Assembly: GCA_963774745.1 (NCBI GenBank)
Contig: CAVZGE010000003.1
Location: 372,001-436,000 of the forward strand
Direction of reading: 5' to 3'
DNA length: 64,000 bases
From: Prado023 sp963774745
Lineage (GTDB): Bacteria > Actinomycetota > Actinomycetes > S36-B12 > CAIYMF01
Of this stretch, positions 45,130 through 53,978 are shown one piece after another; the first letter of the stretch is position 1; each line of letters begins with the position of its first letter. A model generated the notes under the pieces. It searched no databases. It was not told the origin of the DNA and was given only the letters and a program-made list of their open reading frames with translations. Made by a program: the position numbers and the translations under genes.

Positions 45130-45999
45130 CTATGCCTCCCTCGAGACCGCTGTCTCGATCCCGATGGGTGCTGCCGGGCTCCCGTCGGTGCCACCACCGG
45201 CGACGCCCGCCTCGGCGACCTTGGTCACAACGTCGAGGCCGGAGCTGACCTGGCCCCAGATCGTGTAGTTCGGCGGAAGCGTGGTGTCCTCGTAGACCAG
45301 GAAGAACTGGCTGCCCGAGGTGCCCGGCCCCGCGTTGGCCATGGCCACGGTGCCGGCCGGGTAGTTCACACCCTCCTCGGCCGGGAGGTTCTCGTCGGGG
45401 AGCTCGAAGCCCGGTCCCCCCGTTCCGGTGGCAGTGGGATCTCCGCACTGCAGCACCTTGATGCCCTCGGTGACGAGGCGGTGGCACAACGTGGAGTCGA
45501 AGTAGCCCTCGCCGGCCAGCCAGAGCATGGCGTTGACGGTCTCGGGGGCCTTGTCGGCGAGGGTGTCGATGACGATCTCACCGCAGTTGGTGGTCAGGAC
45601 CAGCTGGTGGTCGGTGCCGTCCTCGAGCTGCATCTCCGGTGCCGTGTCCCACGACTTCGGGTCGGTCGGCGGCGTCGGGGCGTCACCGCACCCCTCGACG
45701 GCGACCGGCGACACCGCGGCCGAGGGCGAGGCGCTGGCGTCCCCGGAGGGCGCTGCCGATGCTGTTGCCGAGGCCGCCGGCTCGGCGACGTCGTCGGCGC
45801 CGCTGTCCGGCCAGAACACGATCGCGGCCACCGCGAGGATCCCGACGAGGGCCGCGATGCCCCAGCCGATCCGCATCCGCCTGCGGTGCCGCTCAGCGCG
45901 CTCGGCCCGGCGCGCCGCCTGGCGCTCCAGCTTGGCGGCGGCGAGCTCCTTGCGGCGCTTGTTGCTGGCCCCGGTTCCGGGCTTCTTCTCGTTGGACAC
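45130..45999 (-). CDS. Membrane-anchored cyclophilin-type peptidyl-prolyl isomerase
   Basis: This 289-residue protein would isomerise prolyl bonds of secreted proteins. A very basic cytoplasmic N-terminus (SNKRRKELAAAKLERQAARR) precedes a membrane segment (about 44-62), an Ala/Ser-rich linker and the cyclophilin domain. Conserved parts are GEIVIDTLADKAPETVNAML, YFDSTLCHRLV and the active-site region AGTVAMANAGPGTSGSQFFL. GTG 45999 is chosen as the first start before the basic tail, with GGGAG upstream. The gene is divergent from a metallo-hydrolase gene across 163 bp; a TAGACT box (46040-46045, reverse strand) could be its -10. Confidence 0.88.
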   Translation of the reverse strand: MSNEKKPGTGASNKRRKELAAAKLERQAARRAERAERHRRRMRIGWGIAALVGILAVAAIVFWPDSGADDVAEPAASATASAAPSGDASASPSAAVSPVAVEGCGDAPTPPTDPKSWDTAPEMQLEDGTDHQLVLTTNCGEIVIDTLADKAPETVNAMLWLAGEGYFDSTLCHRLVTEGIKVLQCGDPTATGTGGPGFELPDENLPAEEGVNYPAGTVAMANAGPGTSGSQFFLVYEDTTLPPNYTIWGQVSSGLDVVTKVAEAGVAGGGTDGSPAAPIGIETAVSREA

Positions 46000-46162
46000 G
46001 TCACGTGCTCCCACAGTCGAGGTGTGCGGCTCGCAGCGGAGTCTATGTGGCGCCCAGCCCCGCACCGGGACGACCCGCGCGGTTATGCCCCCGGGCTGGC
46101 TCGCGGATACCCTTGTGGCCGGTCCTCCGACGCCCGGACCCCACCGATCAGAGGGAGCGCGC

Positions 46163-46870
46163 ATGCTCATCGCCGGTTTCCCGGCTGGCCCGTTCGCGAC
46201 CAACTGCTGGATCCTGGCCCCCGGTGCGCACAGCGAGGCGGTGATCGTCGATCCGGGCATGGACAGTCGCGGGGGCATCGAGCAGGTCGTGGCCGAGCAC
46301 GGGCTGCGCCCGGTCGCGGTGATGCTCTCGCACGGGCACCTGGACCACATGTGGTCGGTGCTGCCGGTCTGCGACGGCTACGACATCCCGGCCTGGATCC
46401 ACCCGCGCGACCGTGCGCTGCTGGCCGACCCGTGGGCCGGGGTGTCGGGGGAGACCCGGATGATGTTCGCGTCCGTCGTCGGCGCCGCGGACTTCGCCGA
46501 GCCCTCCGACGTCCGCGAGCTCACCGACGGGGCTTCCCTGGAGATCGCCGGCATGACCTTCACCGCGGACCACGCACCCGGGCACACCCCCGGCTCGACC
46601 GCGTTCCGGATGATGGACACCGGAGGTGAGCCGCTGATGCTCTCCGGCGACCTGCTGTTCGCCGGGGCCATCGGGCGCACGGACCTGCCGGGGGGTGACA
46701 ACTCCGCGATGCTGGACTCACTCGCGCGGGTGGTGCTCACACAGCCCGACGAGATGCTGGTGCTGCCCGGGCACGGTGAGACCACGACGATCGGCGTCGA
46801 GCGCCGGGTCAACCCGTTCCTGCAGGGCCTGACCCCCGCCCGCCCGCGCTCGACGGGAGCCGGAGCGTGA
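46163..46870 (+). CDS. Metallo-beta-lactamase fold hydrolase (glyoxalase II-like)
   Basis: This 235-residue hydrolase carries the metal-binding motif SHGHLDH (His57, His59, Asp61, His62), then DHAPGHTPGS and the late GHGETTTIG. The GRTDLPGGD segment is typical of glyoxalase II-like proteins. The substrate could be a glutathione- or mycothiol-type thioester; the sequence does not decide. GAGGGAG precedes ATG 46163. Its TGA overlaps the GTG of hisS (GTGA), a pairing also found elsewhere in actinobacteria (Rv2581c-hisS). Confidence 0.88.
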   Translation: MLIAGFPAGPFATNCWILAPGAHSEAVIVDPGMDSRGGIEQVVAEHGLRPVAVMLSHGHLDHMWSVLPVCDGYDIPAWIHPRDRALLADPWAGVSGETRMMFASVVGAADFAEPSDVRELTDGASLEIAGMTFTADHAPGHTPGSTAFRMMDTGGEPLMLSGDLLFAGAIGRTDLPGGDNSAMLDSLARVVLTQPDEMLVLPGHGETTTIGVERRVNPFLQGLTPARPRSTGAGA

Positions 46871-48216
46871 GCCGCCCCGCGCCACTGTCCGGGTTCCCGG
46901 AGTACCTGCCGGGCGACCGCATCGTCGAGCAGCACGTCCTGGACACCGTGCGCAGGGTCTTCGAGCTGCACGGCTTCGCCTCGGTCGAGACCCGCGCCGT
47001 CGAACCCCTGGAGCAGATGCTGCGCAAGGGCGAGATCGACAAGGAGGTCTACGTCCTGCGCCGGCTGCACGCCCCGGCCGACGAGCCGGACGCCGGGCTC
47101 GGCCTGCACTTCGACCTGACCGTGCCGTTCGCCCGCTACGTGGTGCAGAACGCGGGCCACCTGGAGTTCCCGTTCCGTCGCTACCAGGTCCAGAAGGTGT
47201 GGCGCGGGGAGCGCCCCCAGGAGGGCCGGTACCGGGAGTTCACCCAGGCCGACATCGACATCGTGGGCCGCGACACCCTGGCCTTCCACCACGAGGTCGA
47301 GGTCGCACTGGTGATGGCCGAGGTGTTCCAGGCACTGCCCATGCCGCCCGCGGTCATCCTGGTCAACAACCGCAAGCTTGCCGAGGGGTTCTTCCTGGGC
47401 GTGGGCGCCAGCGACCCGGGTGCGGCGCTGCGGGCCATCGACAAGCTGGACAAGATCGGCCCGGCGCGCGTCGCTGAGCTGCTGGTATCCGAGGCAGGGC
47501 TTGGGGTCGATGCCGCCCAGAAGTGCCTGGAGCTCGCCGCGATCCGCAGCGGCGACACGTCGTTCGTCGACCGGGTGCGGGCGCTGGGCGTCGAGCACCC
47601 GCTGCTCGACGAGGGTCTTCAGGAGCTTGCCGCCGTCGTGGGCGCCGCCGCCGAGCGGATGCCCGGGGCGGTGGTTGCCGACCTCAAGATCGCCCGCGGG
47701 CTGGACTACTACACCGGCACGGTCTACGAGACCCAGTTGGTCGGCTACGAGGACTTCGGGTCGATCTGCTCGGGTGGCCGCTACGACGCCCTGGCCGGCG
47801 ACGGCCGCTCGACGTACCCCGGCGTGGGCATCTCCCTGGGGGTGTCGCGCCTGATGGGCGTCCTGCTGGGCCGTGGACTCGTCCGTGCCAGCCGCTCAGT
47901 GCCCACCTGCGTGCTCGTCGCGGTCACCGACGAGGCGGGGCGCTCCCAGTCCGCGGCCATCGCCAGCGCCCTGCGGGCCCGGGGGATCCCGGCCGAGGTC
48001 GCACCGAAGGCCGACAAGTTCGGCAAGCAGATCCGCTACGCCGACCGCCGGGGTATCCCGTTCGTGTGGTTCCCCGACGCCGGCGGCGGCTCCGTGAAGG
48101 ACATCCGCTCCGGCGCCCAGGAGCCCGCCGACCCCGCGCACTGGGCACCCCCGGAGCACGACCTGTACCCGCGCGTCGAGCGCATCGCACGCCAGGAAGA
48201 GGAGAGCACCCGATGA
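46867..48216 (+). CDS. hisS: Histidine--tRNA ligase of the LTVPFAR (archaeal/eukaryotic-like) type
   Basis: This 449-residue class II synthetase charges tRNA-His. Motif 2 is FRRYQVQKVWRGERPQEGRY followed by REFTQADIDI; motif 3 lies in the GVGISLGVSRLMG segment; the histidine-binding loops are ARGLDYYTGTVYE and SGGRYDAL. In place of the usual bacterial LRPEGTAG loop it has LHFDLTVPFARYV, the form known from archaeal and eukaryotic enzymes. Some actinobacteria carry this type, while Streptomyces and Mycobacterium have the bacterial one. The anticodon-binding domain is at about 345-449. It overlaps both the upstream hydrolase and aspS. Confidence 0.95.
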   Translation: MSRPAPLSGFPEYLPGDRIVEQHVLDTVRRVFELHGFASVETRAVEPLEQMLRKGEIDKEVYVLRRLHAPADEPDAGLGLHFDLTVPFARYVVQNAGHLEFPFRRYQVQKVWRGERPQEGRYREFTQADIDIVGRDTLAFHHEVEVALVMAEVFQALPMPPAVILVNNRKLAEGFFLGVGASDPGAALRAIDKLDKIGPARVAELLVSEAGLGVDAAQKCLELAAIRSGDTSFVDRVRALGVEHPLLDEGLQELAAVVGAAAERMPGAVVADLKIARGLDYYTGTVYETQLVGYEDFGSICSGGRYDALAGDGRSTYPGVGISLGVSRLMGVLLGRGLVRASRSVPTCVLVAVTDEAGRSQSAAIASALRARGIPAEVAPKADKFGKQIRYADRRGIPFVWFPDAGGGSVKDIRSGAQEPADPAHWAPPEHDLYPRVERIARQEEESTR

Positions 48217-49982
48217 TCCGTAGCCACGAGGCCGGAACGCTGCGCGCCGAGGACATCGGGCAGACCGTGACCCTGGCCGGCTGGATCGGCCGGCGCCGGG
48301 ACCACGGCGGGGTGGCGTTCCTCGACCTGCGCGACGCGTCGGGCATCGTCCAGGTGGTCGTGCACGACCCCGAGGTGGCCCACCCGCTGCGCAACGAGTT
48401 CTGCGTCAAGGTCGTCGGCGAGGTGGTCGCACGTCCGGAGGGCAACGAGAACCAGGACCTGGACACCGGCGCCGTCGAGGTGTTGGTCGAGAGCCTCGAG
48501 GTGCTCTCCGAGGCCGCACCCCTGCCGTTCCCGATCGACGAGCACGTCGAGGTCGGTGAGGAGGCGCGGCTGCGCTACCGGTACCTCGACCTGCGCCGGC
48601 CCGAGCCCGCGCGGATCATGAAGCTGCGCTCGAAGGTCAACCAGATCGCCCGCGAGGTGCTGTTCGCCCGTGACTTCCTGGAGATCGAGACGCCGACCCT
48701 GACGCGCTCGACCCCGGAGGGGGCGCGCGACTTCCTCGTGCCCGTCCGGCTGCAGCCGGGCAGCTGGTACGCGCTGCCGCAGTCCCCGCAGCTCTTCAAG
48801 CAGCTGCTCATGGTGGCCGGCATGGAGCGCTACTTCCAGATCGCGCGCTGCTACCGCGACGAGGACTTCCGCAAGGACCGCCAGCCGGAGTTCACCCAGC
48901 TCGACATCGAGATGAGCTTCGTGGAGCAGTCCGACGTGCTGACGGTCGGCGAGGACGTCATCCGGGCGCTGTGGGCCGGCACGATCGGCCACGAGATCGG
49001 CGAGATCCCGCACATGACCTACGCGGAGGCGATGCGCCGCTTCGGCTCGGACAAGCCCGACCTGCGGTTCGACGTCGAGCTGGTCGACCTGACCGCGTAC
49101 TTCGCCGACACCACGTTCCGGGTGTTCCAGGCGCCGTACGTCGGTGCGGTCGTCATGCCCGGTGGCGGGTCGCAGCCGCGGCGCACGTTCGACGCGTGGC
49201 AGGAGTGGGCCAAGCAGCGCGGCGCCCGCGGCCTGGCCTACGTGACGCTGGCCGAGGACGGGACCCTCGGCGGCCCGGTGGCCAAGAACCTCACCGAGGC
49301 CGAGCGTGCGGGCCTGGCCGCCGCCACGGGCGCCCAACCGGGGGACTGCATCTTCTTCGCCGCCGGTCCGGCTGGCGACGCCCGCGCGCTGCTCGGGGCT
49401 GCGCGCCTGGAGATCGCCGAGCGCTGCGACCTGATCGATCCCGACACCTGGTCGTTCCTGTGGATCGTCGACGCCCCGGTGTTCGAGGCGGTCGTCGACG
49501 ACGACGGCAACCACGGCTGGACGGCCGTGCACCACCCGTTCACCTCGCCGAACGCCGAGTGGATCGACCGGTTCGAGGAGTCGCCGGGTGAGGCCCTGGC
49601 CTACGCCTACGACATGGTCTGCAACGGCAACGAGATCGGCGGCGGCTCGATCCGTATCCATCGTGCCGACGTCCAGAGCCGGGTCTTCTCCGTGCTCGGC
49701 ATCGACGAGGCTGAGGCCCGCGACAAGTTCGGCTTCCTCCTGGACGCCTTCGCCTACGGCCCCCCGCCGCACGGCGGCATCGCCTTCGGCTGGGACCGGA
49801 TCGTGATGCTCCTGACCGGCGCCTCGTCGCTGCGCGAGGTCATCGCGTTCCCGAAGACCGGGGCGGGGCACGACCCGCTGACCGGAGCCCCGACCCCGAT
49901 CACCTCCGCGCAGCGCAAGGAGGCGGGGATCGATGCACGCCCACCCGACGGGGGGACCCCCCGGACCGCACCGGGGACGTGA
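48213..49982 (+). CDS. aspS: Aspartate--tRNA ligase
   Basis: This 589-residue class II synthetase is the long bacterial type. The N-terminal OB-fold domain has VTLAGWIGRRRDHGGVAFLD; motif 1 and the flipping loop are FLEIETPTLTRSTPEGARDF and QSPQLFKQLLM; motif 2 is ARCYRDEDFRKDRQPEFTQL; the bacterial GAD insertion (about 290-420) is present; motif 3 is GGIAFGWDRIVMLL. The ATG overlaps the hisS stop (ATGA). Whether it also charges tRNA-Asn cannot be judged from this window. Confidence 0.96.
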   Translation: MIRSHEAGTLRAEDIGQTVTLAGWIGRRRDHGGVAFLDLRDASGIVQVVVHDPEVAHPLRNEFCVKVVGEVVARPEGNENQDLDTGAVEVLVESLEVLSEAAPLPFPIDEHVEVGEEARLRYRYLDLRRPEPARIMKLRSKVNQIAREVLFARDFLEIETPTLTRSTPEGARDFLVPVRLQPGSWYALPQSPQLFKQLLMVAGMERYFQIARCYRDEDFRKDRQPEFTQLDIEMSFVEQSDVLTVGEDVIRALWAGTIGHEIGEIPHMTYAEAMRRFGSDKPDLRFDVELVDLTAYFADTTFRVFQAPYVGAVVMPGGGSQPRRTFDAWQEWAKQRGARGLAYVTLAEDGTLGGPVAKNLTEAERAGLAAATGAQPGDCIFFAAGPAGDARALLGAARLEIAERCDLIDPDTWSFLWIVDAPVFEAVVDDDGNHGWTAVHHPFTSPNAEWIDRFEESPGEALAYAYDMVCNGNEIGGGSIRIHRADVQSRVFSVLGIDEAEARDKFGFLLDAFAYGPPPHGGIAFGWDRIVMLLTGASSLREVIAFPKTGAGHDPLTGAPTPITSAQRKEAGIDARPPDGGTPRTAPGT

Positions 49983-50006
49983 GCGGTTCGTAGGCTGGGC
50001 GGGATT

Positions 50007-50030
50007 CGCGGGACCGGACGGGGGTCCGCG
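50007..50030 (+). terminator. Possible terminator after aspS
   Basis: CGCGGGACC (50007-50015) and GGGTCCGCG (50022-50030) form a 9-bp stem with one mismatch and one G-T pair around a 6-nt loop. Confidence 0.35.
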
Positions 50031-50052
50031 AGCACAGGGAGGAAGTGACCGG

Positions 50053-50665
50053 ATGCGGGGCCAGATGCTCAGGGGATGGGTCGTCGGGATCCTTGCGGCG
50101 CTCGCGCTGTGCTGGGCAGCGGCGCCCGCCGGTGCGCACGCGGAGCTCGAGTCCTCCGATCCCCGGGACGGCGCGACCCTGGCGTCCGCCCCGGCGGTGA
50201 TCACGTTCGTCTTCGGCGAGGAGATCCTGGCCGAGGGGAACGCCGTCACGCTGACCGATGTCGGGGCCGACAGCCGCCTGCAGGTGGGGCCGGTCGAGGT
50301 GGCTGGGGACACGGTCTCCGTGACGTGGCCGGAGTCGAGCCCCGCCGGGGAGTTCCGGGCGGCCTACCGGGTGGTCTCGGCCGACGGCCATCCGATCAAC
50401 GGGACGATCACGTTCACCGTGGAGGCGGCTGTCGTGCCGGTCGGGGCGACGGCGGGCGCATCAACGACGCCGGGCGCCTCGGCATCCGCATCGGCAGGAC
50501 CCTCGGATTCCGGGGACCCCGTGGCGTCCGCATCGGCGAGCCCCGCGCCGGTGCCCGTCGAGGACGAGGCTGACGCGCGGGCTGCTGGTCTGGGTGCTGG
50601 GGATCGGCCTGGCCGTCCTGGTCGGGGCGGGTGCCGGTGCCTGGGTGATGCGACGGACGCGATGA
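50053..50665 (+). CDS. copC: CopC-type copper resistance protein, apparent single-base frameshift
   Basis: CopC binds Cu(II) outside the membrane. The signal peptide (residues 1-28) ends in GAHAELESSDPRDGATL, so the first mature residue region carries the copper-binding His. Conserved VITFVFGEEI and YRVVSADGHPINGTITF with the Asp-His pair follow. After a Ser/Pro/Ala-rich linker the family normally ends in a membrane anchor. Here that anchor appears in another frame: deleting one G of the run 50579-50581 gives DARLLVWVLGIGLAVLVGAG and ends at TGA 50663-50665. The corrected protein has 203 residues. Left uncorrected, the frame runs into copD and gives a false 917-residue fusion. ATG 50053 is used; GTG 50045 is possible. 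Confidence 0.88.
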
Positions 50666-52686
50666 CCACCACGGCGGCACCGGACGCCCCCGACGAGACC
50701 CGCTCGGCGGCTCTGGGGTGGTCGGGTCGGCTGCCCCGGGTGCTGTGGGTCGTGGCAGCGCTGGCCGCCCTGACCCTGGCTGCGGTGGTCGCCGGGGTGC
50801 GGTGGGAGCCGGTCAGCGACGGGCTCCCGGACGCCGGGCGCGTGGTCGTCGACGGCCTGCCCCTCCTGCGCCTGGTCTCGCTGCTGGCTGGGGGTGCGAT
50901 GGTGGGCTTCGGGCTCTCGGCGGTGGCCCTCGACCCGGGGGCGCGCACCAGCCTGACCCGATCCGGGCGGGTGGACCTCGCGGTGGCGGCGGCGTCCGCC
51001 TTCCTGCTCGCCGGCGCCAGCGTGCTCTTCGCGGTCTTCACCCTCGCCGACGTGCTGGGGATCGGGCTGGCGGATCTGACCGCGCCGGGCCTGGTCGCCA
51101 CCTACCTGTGGGACGTCGAGGTCAGCCGCGCCTTCCTGATCACGGCCGCCCTGACGCTTGCCGTGGGGGCCGGCTTCGCCCTCGTCCGCTCGCTCGGGGG
51201 CGCGGCCGGCTGGCTCGCGGTCGCGCTCGTCGCGGTGGGCATCCCCTCGCTGACTGGGCATGCTGCGGGCCTCGGCGGGCACTCGCTGGCGCTGATCAGC
51301 GGGTTCCTGCACACGATCGCAGCTGCTGCGTGGGGTGGTGGCGTCGTGGCGCTGGCCACCCACGCGGTGCGCCGGTCGCCGCAGATGGGGGAGCGGGTAC
51401 GACGCTTCGGCGTCGTGGCGATCGCCTCGGTCGCGACCCTGGCGATCACCGGGTTCGCCTCCGCAGCGACCCGCATGGACTCCTTCAGCCAGCTCGTGAC
51501 GACGCCGTACGGGCGCACGGTGCTGGCCAAGATCATCGCGCTGGCCGTCGCCGTCCTGTTCGGCGCCCTGGTTCGCCGTGGGTGGCAGCACTCGGCGAAG
51601 GGGGTCGGCCCGGGCCGGATGCTGGCCGAGGTGGTGGCCCTGGGGTCGGCCCTCGGGCTGGCAGTGGTGCTGGCCCGCTCAGCGTTCCCGCGGCAGCCCG
51701 TCAACCTGCCCTCCCTGGGTGAGGACCTCATCGGGTATCCCTACCCACCTGCCCCGACCTTCCGCGGGGTCGCCCTCGGGTGGCACCCGGACTGGGTGTG
51801 GCTGACGGCCGCACTGCTCGCGATCGCGGTCTACGCGGCCGGGTACCTGCTCCTGCGCCGCCGCGGGGACTCCTGGCCCGCGGGTCGACTGGTCGCGTGG
51901 GTGCTCGGCTGGGGCGTGGTGATCTGGGCCACCTGCGCCGGGGTGGCGTGGTACGCCCCGGTGTCGTTCACCCTGCACATGATCTCGCACATGGCGCTGG
52001 CCATGCTGGCGCCCGTGCTCCTGGTGCTGGGCGCTCCGATCACCCTGGCCCTGCGCGTGATCCCGGCCGCGACCGGCGGGGACCGCGGTCCGCGGGAGTG
52101 GATCACCTGGGGCCTGCACTCACCGGTCACCCGCTTCGTCACCCACCCGGCGTATGTGCTGTTCATCTACACGGTCGGCCTGTACGGGCTCTACTACACG
52201 AGCCTGTACTCCACGCTCATGTCCTCCCACCTCGGGCACTTCGTGATGCAGGTGCACTTCCTGGCCGCCGGGTACCTGTTCTACTGGGTTGTGATCGGCG
52301 TGGATGCCGGCCCGCGGCGCCTGGGCTACCCCGCGCGGTTGATCCTGCTCATGGCCTCGTTGGTGATCCACTCGTTCTTCGCGGTGCCGATGATGATGAC
52401 CGAGGTGCCGATGGTGGCCGACTGGTACGCCGTCGTGATGCCGCCCTGGCTGACCGACACGCTGGCGGACACCCGCAACGCCGGGGCGATCGCGTGGGGC
52501 TTCGGGGAGATCCCGACACTGGTCGTCGCGATCGTGCTGGGCTTCCAGTGGGCCAGGTCCGACGAGCGCGAGGCGCGGCGCCTGGACCGGCGCGCGGAGC
52601 TCGACGGCGACGCGGAGCTCAGCGCCTACAACGCCCGGCTGGCCCGGATGAACGCCGCGGACGTGGCCGAGGACCAGGACCGCTAG
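50662..52686 (+). CDS. CopD-CtaG fusion membrane protein
   Basis: This 674-residue membrane protein joins a CopD-type copper-import domain (about residues 25-330; ATYLWDVEVSRAFLITAALT, SLTGHAAGLGGHSLALISGF, FLHTIAAAAWGGGVVAL) with a caa3-type CtaG domain (about 375-640; FTLHMISHMALAMLAPVLLV, LGAPITLALRVIPAA, LGHFVMQVHFLAAGYLFYWV). About 14 hydrophobic segments are seen. Together with CopC it probably moves copper for respiratory oxidase assembly. The ATG at 50662 overlaps the TGA of the corrected copC (ATGA). Such fusions are common in actinobacteria. Confidence 0.9.
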   Translation: MTTTAAPDAPDETRSAALGWSGRLPRVLWVVAALAALTLAAVVAGVRWEPVSDGLPDAGRVVVDGLPLLRLVSLLAGGAMVGFGLSAVALDPGARTSLTRSGRVDLAVAAASAFLLAGASVLFAVFTLADVLGIGLADLTAPGLVATYLWDVEVSRAFLITAALTLAVGAGFALVRSLGGAAGWLAVALVAVGIPSLTGHAAGLGGHSLALISGFLHTIAAAAWGGGVVALATHAVRRSPQMGERVRRFGVVAIASVATLAITGFASAATRMDSFSQLVTTPYGRTVLAKIIALAVAVLFGALVRRGWQHSAKGVGPGRMLAEVVALGSALGLAVVLARSAFPRQPVNLPSLGEDLIGYPYPPAPTFRGVALGWHPDWVWLTAALLAIAVYAAGYLLLRRRGDSWPAGRLVAWVLGWGVVIWATCAGVAWYAPVSFTLHMISHMALAMLAPVLLVLGAPITLALRVIPAATGGDRGPREWITWGLHSPVTRFVTHPAYVLFIYTVGLYGLYYTSLYSTLMSSHLGHFVMQVHFLAAGYLFYWVVIGVDAGPRRLGYPARLILLMASLVIHSFFAVPMMMTEVPMVADWYAVVMPPWLTDTLADTRNAGAIAWGFGEIPTLVVAIVLGFQWARSDEREARRLDRRAELDGDAELSAYNARLARMNAADVAEDQDR

Positions 52687-53957
52687 GACTGCTCACTGGC
52701 CGAGCCGGGTGCCCCGGCGGCTGGCGCCGCGTCGGCGGGGGAGTGGCTGGCCTGCGCGACGAGCGCGCCAGCCCGGGGCTGCTCGTAGCCGCGGCCCGCC
52801 CCCTCGATGATCTCCACCAGGAGCAGCGCGACGGCCGTGGCCACCGCCGTCCAGAAGATGATCGTGGGGCTGAGCCGGTCGAGGAGGACCAGGTACCCGA
52901 CGGCGATCACGAGGACGATGCCGCGCAGGGTGGGCACGAGCATCTGGTGCTCGGAGGTGAAGCGGCCGATCGGACCGTCGGCCAGGGGGCTGCCCCACCG
53001 ATGGGCGGCGCCGGCCAGGGCCAGGCGGACCTTGCGCCCGGACTTCGTGGCCCCGGCCAGCCAGCCCGCGAGCATCAGGGCGATGCCGACGCTGACCATG
53101 ACGAGCAGGGCGTTGACCAGGAAGCGCAGCAGTGTGGTGCTCACCGACTCCAGCACGGAGGTGTAGTCCGTGGGTGCCGCGGCCACGAGCTGGTTCTGGC
53201 CCAGGCTCAGGCCGGCGAACATGAGGCCGCCGCCGATCACCAGACCCAACCCGGTCCACAGGACCCCCCGGGACCTCGGACGCCACAGCAGGATCCCCGC
53301 GACGAAGATGAGCAGGACGACGACCCACAGCCAGTTCGCGACCGGGAGGAAGACTCTCAGGGCGTCGGCCGCGACCTGCAGGTTCGGGGTGTCGGCAAGG
53401 ACGACCTCGCGACCGGGGACCTCGAGCGCATCCGCGAACGGGACGCCACGCTCCACGAGTTGCGCCTGGACCTTCTCCACCGCGATCTTGGTGTCCAGGA
53501 CGATCTGCCCCTCCTGCAGCGTCACCGCAGCGTTGGTGGTGTCGCGGTTGATGAGGGTGACGAACTGCTCCTGGAGCAGGGTTGAGATGGCCGTCCAGCC
53601 GTCACCGAAGCGGTCGCTCTGCGTGTAGGACGTCACCCCGGACTCGATGGCTCCGTTGATCCCGGAGGAGATGGCCTCCGCGATGGCCGAGTCGGGGCGC
53701 ACCTCGGCCAGCGGGCCATTGAGCTGGGCCAGGGCCTGGCTGACCCGCGTCTTCGCGTCGATCGCGTCGATCAGCGCGGTGGAGACCTCGGCCGCAACGG
53801 TCTGCTGCACAGCGGGGTCGTCCTGGAGGGGGGCCAGGGTCTCGACGAACGTGTCGGTCTCGGTGATCGTGCGCTCCGCCCACAGCGCCCCGAGCGCGAA
53901 CGGGGCCAGCAGGCTGGCGACGACGATGAGCAGGGCAGCGATGATCCGGCGGGCCAT
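52683..53957 (-). CDS. Hypothetical membrane protein with four to five membrane segments
   Basis: This 424-residue protein has an N-terminal membrane segment (residues 4-24), an extracytoplasmic helical part (about 30-190) and four membrane segments (about 195-215, 222-243, 268-294 and a late pair around 330-370), then an Ala/Pro-rich tail. I do not recognise a named domain. The pattern of one signal-like segment plus a helical sensor-like loop is common in actinobacterial membrane proteins. ATG 53957 is preceded by TACTGT ending 6 nt upstream. Its 3' end overlaps the stop of the convergent copD gene by 4 bp. Confidence 0.8.
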   Translation of the reverse strand: MARRIIAALLIVVASLLAPFALGALWAERTITETDTFVETLAPLQDDPAVQQTVAAEVSTALIDAIDAKTRVSQALAQLNGPLAEVRPDSAIAEAISSGINGAIESGVTSYTQSDRFGDGWTAISTLLQEQFVTLINRDTTNAAVTLQEGQIVLDTKIAVEKVQAQLVERGVPFADALEVPGREVVLADTPNLQVAADALRVFLPVANWLWVVVLLIFVAGILLWRPRSRGVLWTGLGLVIGGGLMFAGLSLGQNQLVAAAPTDYTSVLESVSTTLLRFLVNALLVMVSVGIALMLAGWLAGATKSGRKVRLALAGAAHRWGSPLADGPIGRFTSEHQMLVPTLRGIVLVIAVGYLVLLDRLSPTIIFWTAVATAVALLLVEIIEGAGRGYEQPRAGALVAQASHSPADAAPAAGAPGSASEQS

Positions 53958-53963
53958 GGGCCC

Positions 53964-53969
53964 ACAGTA
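53964..53969 (-). promoter_or_regulatory. -10 hexamer of a leaderless promoter (membrane protein gene)
   Basis: TACTGT on the reverse strand ends 6 nt before ATG 53957. The box lies just outside the 3' end of the upstream acetyltransferase gene. Confidence 0.45.
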
Positions 53970-53978
53970 GCGCCGCAA

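Noticed and set aside
49933..52686. A 917-residue CopC-CopD-CtaG triple fusion
   Set aside because: The normal CopC membrane anchor and stop lie in the neighbouring frame, ending exactly on the copD ATG (ATGA). One extra G explains the apparent fusion.
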